Shown here piece after piece: positions 6,655 to 8,771 of a stretch of DNA of 8,771 nucleotides. The stretch is from Candidatus Peregrinibacteria bacterium (GTDB lineage Bacteria > Patescibacteriota > Gracilibacteria > UBA1369): the NCBI GenBank assembly GCA_020849575.1, contig JADLFY010000022.1, positions 1 through 8,771 on the forward strand, given 5' to 3'. The translations under genes and the position numbers were made by a program. The number at the start of each line of letters is the position of its first letter. Within the stretch, counting starts at the first letter, position 1. The notes below the pieces were generated by a model. The model was not told the origin of the DNA. It saw only the letters and a program-made list of their open reading frames with translations, and did not search any database.

Positions 6655-6682
6655 TTTTTATCAAAGTCTCCGCCACTGTCAA
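6655..6682 (-). promoter_or_regulatory. Probable promoter of the orphan gene
   Basis: On the minus strand a perfect TTGACA (6682-6677) is followed after 16 bases by TAAAAA (6660-6655), with TGA just upstream giving an extended -10. The predicted start near 6648 leaves a leader of about 57 bases. It is back-to-back with the promoter region of the gene at 6752. Confidence 0.6.
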
Positions 6683-6685
6683 GCA

Positions 6686-6717
6686 TTGCCAAAGTCCAAT
6701 CAAATTGCTAATATAAT
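6686..6717 (+). promoter_or_regulatory. Probable promoter of the HExxH protein gene
   Basis: A perfect TATAAT lies at 6712-6717, 34 bases before the ATG at 6752. The best -35 candidate is TTGCCA (6686-6691), but the 20-base spacing is too long for a strong promoter. The -10 is convincing and the -35 is not. Confidence 0.45.
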
Positions 6718-6751
6718 CCCTCGGTAAAGTGTAGTTTTTAGACCAATAACT

Positions 6752-7396
6752 ATGAAATACACTGAATCAGCAAATTATCAGGATCGCGAACGACTTTTGC
6801 AGGAATCCATTGAGCTACATTCCCAAATCGGCAATCAACCCGCCGTGGATTTTTTCAAAGTGAAACTGGAAATGGTCAGAACACATCGTGATATCCAAGA
6901 GGCCACTGGTCTGAAATTTGATGTGGTTCACGAAGGCCTCGGCGAGAACGCCGCTGCCGCTGTAGATCCGGCCTCCGATCAAAATTTTGTGACCGAAGCA
7001 GAGTTGATCAACAAAAAAGACGTAATGCACTTTGTGAATCATGAACTGGAACATCGTCTCAGTAAATTCTTCCATATTTCTTTGGAAAAACTCACTCCTG
7101 AAAGCCAGGAACTTTTGCACCGGGCCTTGGGCATTGATACTCTTAAACAAGAAGATATTATCGAAGGATTTACCGAATTCTCCAATATTCAGAAACATGG
7201 CCAAAACGATCGCGTAGCCTATCTCCAGCGCGAAGTACCAATTGCCAAAAAACTTGAGGCTTTAGGCGAAAAACATCTTCGCCAATCTTTTCTCAATACT
7301 TTTCGTCAGGGTAAAATCGAAGAATTTACCACCATGTTGGAAAGGCTTTGCACCCGCCTAGCGCTGGAACAAGCGTTATCCAGCCAATTAAACTAG
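6752..7396 (+). CDS. Putative small zinc metalloprotease-like protein (HExxH)
   Basis: The 214-residue product has no signal peptide or membrane segment. Residues 97-101 read HELEH, the zinc-binding and catalytic HExxH motif of zincin metalloproteases. It sits in a helix-like context (DVMHFVNHELEHRLSKFF) and follows a short Val/Ile-rich region. EGFTE at 138-142 lies 37 residues beyond the motif and could supply the third, glutamate zinc ligand, as in gluzincin-type enzymes. The N-terminal 50 residues and the C-terminal 55 residues look helical and charged. I cannot place it in a named peptidase family, so the protease role is inferred from the motif pair. A bare HExxH can occur by chance, but the paired EGxTE makes it more credible. 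The ATG at 6752 follows a good -10 box and has no Shine-Dalgarno sequence. No terminator follows; the tRNA-Thr promoter begins 12 bases after the stop, so read-through would end at 7575-7607. Confidence 0.75.
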   Translation: MKYTESANYQDRERLLQESIELHSQIGNQPAVDFFKVKLEMVRTHRDIQEATGLKFDVVHEGLGENAAAAVDPASDQNFVTEAELINKKDVMHFVNHELEHRLSKFFHISLEKLTPESQELLHRALGIDTLKQEDIIEGFTEFSNIQKHGQNDRVAYLQREVPIAKKLEALGEKHLRQSFLNTFRQGKIEEFTTMLERLCTRLALEQALSSQLN

Positions 7397-7407
7397 GAAA
7401 TTTCAAT

Positions 7408-7436
7408 TTGACATGCCCAGGCCTTTCGCTTATCAT
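7408..7436 (+). promoter_or_regulatory. Strong promoter for tRNA-Thr
   Basis: TTGACA (7408-7413) is followed after 17 bases by TATCAT (7431-7436): a perfect -35, optimal spacing and one mismatch in the -10. Transcription would begin near 7443, giving a tRNA leader of about 47 bases. Confidence 0.75.
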
Positions 7437-7489
7437 CACGGCGCGGGTAAAAACTCTACTCGCTGACCTTGAAACTTTCGCATCCATAA

Positions 7490-7565
7490 GCCACTTTAGC
7501 TCAGTTGGTAGAGCAACTGTTTTGTAAACAGTAGGTCATCGGTTCGAATCCGATAAGTGGCTCCA
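7490..7565 (+). tRNA. tRNA-Thr (anticodon TGT)
   Basis: A complete cloverleaf can be drawn. The acceptor arms GCCACTT (7490-7496) and AAGTGGC (7555-7561) pair fully, and the D stem is GCTC/GAGC. The anticodon stem is ACTGT/ACAGT around TTTGTAA, with anticodon TGT at 7523-7525. The variable loop is AGGTC and the T arm is ATCGG-TTCGAAT-CCGAT. The discriminator is T7562 and CCA is encoded (7563-7565). It reads threonine ACA and, by wobble, other ACN codons. Confidence 0.97.
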
Positions 7566-7574
7566 TTTGTTTTT

Positions 7575-7607
7575 CAAAAAGGCCAACCGTTACTCTAACG
7601 GCCTTTT
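7575..7607 (+). terminator. Rho-independent terminator after tRNA-Thr
   Basis: AAAAGG (7577-7582) pairs with CCTTTT (7602-7607), and CCGTTA (7587-7592) pairs with TAACGG (7596-7601) around a three-base loop. CCAA (7583-7586) is left as a bulge. The stem ends in a T-run. It lies 10 bases after the tRNA and separates it from the next promoter. Confidence 0.7.
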
Positions 7608-7628
7608 GAATATATCGCCAAAAATCTA

Positions 7629-7657
7629 TTGCCAAAAACCGCCTGCCGCCCTATATT
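7629..7657 (+). promoter_or_regulatory. Strong promoter for tRNA-Tyr
   Basis: TTGCCA (7629-7634) is followed after exactly 17 bases by TATATT (7652-7657). Each box has one mismatch. The start near 7664 leaves about 16 bases before the tRNA. The two tRNAs are thus separate transcription units. Confidence 0.7.
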
Positions 7658-7679
7658 TTACGGGCAAAACTACCATTCT

Positions 7680-7766
<87 letters not shown>

Positions 7767-7844
7767 TTTCAATATAAGCCCCAAAAACCGCTGAACAACT
7801 TTATAATCGTGATTAAATAGTTTCAAAACGAAACAGCCACGGCT

Positions 7845-8411
7845 TTAAACCTTCAGCAAAGCACGGAAACCTCTGGCCGCATAATAAGATTCTGCGCCAT
7901 TATGATAGAGGAAAACCGTGTCATATCGGCGATCACAAAATACAGAGCCACCAAGCTTTCTGATCTCAGCCGGCGTCTTTACCCAGCTCGACGTTTTCAG
8001 ATCAAAATTTCCCAGTTTTTGCAGTTCCCGATATTGTTCTTCTGTTAAAAGTTCAATCCCCATGTCAGCAGCCATACCCACCGCGCTGTCTTTTGGTTTA
8101 TGTTCTTTTCGGGATTCCAGGGCTTCCAAATCATAACACAGACTTCGACGTTCTTTAGGGCTTTCTGCTGAACAATCACAGAAAATGTATTCACCAGTTT
8201 TTTTATCCTGACCAATGACATCGGGTTCACCTCCAGTCCTCTCCATTTCATTGAGTGACCACAATTTCCCTTCATTGTTTTCCAGTTTCATCTGGATTTT
8301 GGTCCATTCGAGACCCTTATGACGATTCATGTTTTTTTCAAAACGGGCTTTCAAGACGCTGATCAATTCTTTCTTTTGTTCTCCTGACAAAACCTTTTTA
8401 TTGCTATTCAT
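7845..8411 (-). CDS. DUF4256 family protein
   Basis: The 188-residue product matches, from memory, the DUF4256 family of unknown function along its whole length. Typical segments are RFEKNMNRHKGLEW (23-36), LWSLNEMERTGGEPDV, TGEYIFCDCSAESPKERR, MGIELLTEEQYRELQKLGNFD, and the C-terminal DRRYDTVFLYHNGAESYYAARGFR. The family is strongly conserved and probably cytoplasmic; there is no signal peptide or membrane segment. Several invariant-looking acidic, aromatic and histidine positions suggest an enzyme or nucleotide-handling protein, but no activity is known to me. It starts 12 bases after the stop of the upstream reductase-like gene, so the two are likely one operon. The ATG at 8411 has no Shine-Dalgarno sequence; the leader is A/C-rich. 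Family call secure; function unknown. Confidence 0.93.
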   Translation of the reverse strand: MNSNKKVLSGEQKKELISVLKARFEKNMNRHKGLEWTKIQMKLENNEGKLWSLNEMERTGGEPDVIGQDKKTGEYIFCDCSAESPKERRSLCYDLEALESRKEHKPKDSAVGMAADMGIELLTEEQYRELQKLGNFDLKTSSWVKTPAEIRKLGGSVFCDRRYDTVFLYHNGAESYYAARGFRALLKV

Positions 8412-8423
8412 ATTGTTGATGTT

Positions 8424-8771
8424 TTAGATAATATCTTTTTTAATTTCATACCATAATTCCACCATGCCACTTTTGTAGGCTGTGACATTTTTGAGGTGTA
8501 AAGCTTGTTCCAATCCAATCTGATCGAGAAACAGTTTCCCCTCACCCAAAATAATCGGCAAAATTGATAATCTTATGTCATCTGCTAATTTTAGACGAAT
8601 AAAATCTTGAGCCAACATGGCTCCTCCCACCAGCCAGACATTCTTATAGCGGGGTTTTAATCGCTCATTTATCAGTTTATTCAGATCACCCGAATAAATT
8701 TCAATATTTTTTCTTTCCACCGGTAAATTTCGATGGGTTAAAACAATAGTCGGCACATCCCCATAAGCCCA
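8424..8771 (-). CDS. RibD C-terminal/dihydrofolate-reductase-like protein, partial (N-terminus outside window)
   Basis: The frame is open to the window edge. The codons before an apparent GTG start at 8756 read WAYGDV, which fits the family motif leading into PTIVLTHRNLP, so the GTG is internal and the gene begins outside. VWLVGGAMLAQDFI (a GG nucleotide-binding turn), LADDIRLSILPIILGEGKLFL and the C-terminal strand ending VELWYEI are characteristic of the RibD-C/DHFR-fold reductases often annotated as YyaP- or YwjB-like. Members bind NADPH. Whether this one reduces a folate, a riboflavin precursor or another substrate cannot be read from the visible part. About 115 codons are visible out of roughly 170-190 expected. 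It lies 12 bases before the DUF4256 gene on the same strand, probably in one operon. Confidence 0.88.
   Translation of the reverse strand, partial: WAYGDVPTIVLTHRNLPVERKNIEIYSGDLNKLINERLKPRYKNVWLVGGAMLAQDFIRLKLADDIRLSILPIILGEGKLFLDQIGLEQALHLKNVTAYKSGMVELWYEIKKDII

Noticed and set aside
7802..7807. Perfect TATAAT on the plus strand
   Set aside because: There is no -35 box at a useful distance and no plus-strand gene downstream within the window.
8756..8758. GTG as the start of the reductase-like gene
   Set aside because: The frame stays open to the window edge and the preceding codons (WAYGDV) match the family, so the gene is cut by the edge.

Overview
This is an AT-rich bacterial window (hand-counted 60-base samples range from about 35% to 55% G+C) carrying cell-division, cell-wall and tRNA genes plus several uncharacterised proteins. 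The organism cannot be named from the sequence. FtsA, FtsZ and MurB are bacterial, the promoters look like ordinary sigma-70 boxes, and the tRNAs carry an encoded CCA. Almost every start codon lacks a Shine-Dalgarno sequence, and a 5'-nuclease ends where a DNA polymerase I would continue. These traits would suit a reduced lineage such as Patescibacteria (CPR), but that is inference.

Left part, + strand (1-3140): the 3' end of a stand-alone 5'-3' exonuclease ending in a clamp-binding-like QPTLF, then ftsA (478-1716) and ftsZ (1819-3030). Each division gene has its own convincing promoter (362-390 and 1760-1789). A bidirectional terminator (3107-3139) closes ftsZ and also serves the converging minus-strand genes.

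Middle, - strand (3151-5823): murB, then a secreted CAP-domain protein overlapping it by ATGA, then an unrecognised 302-residue protein. MurB makes UDP-MurNAc, the peptidoglycan precursor used during the FtsZ/FtsA-driven division encoded opposite. This looks like a rearranged remnant of a division/cell-wall cluster.

Orphan cassette, - strand (about 5905-6682): an unrecognised 206-residue protein with higher G+C, AAG-rich lysine codons, its own promoter, the only Shine-Dalgarno-like leader here, a GC-rich downstream hairpin and a 9-bp perfect inverted repeat at both ends. It is the best candidate for acquired DNA.

Right part (6752-8771): a divergent gene for a probable small zinc metalloprotease (HELEH plus EGFTE), then tRNA-Thr(UGU) and tRNA-Tyr(GUA), each with its own promoter. 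Last comes a minus-strand pair, a RibD-C/dihydrofolate-reductase-like protein cut by the window edge followed by a DUF4256 protein. No CRISPR array, transposase, defence operon or prophage gene is visible.
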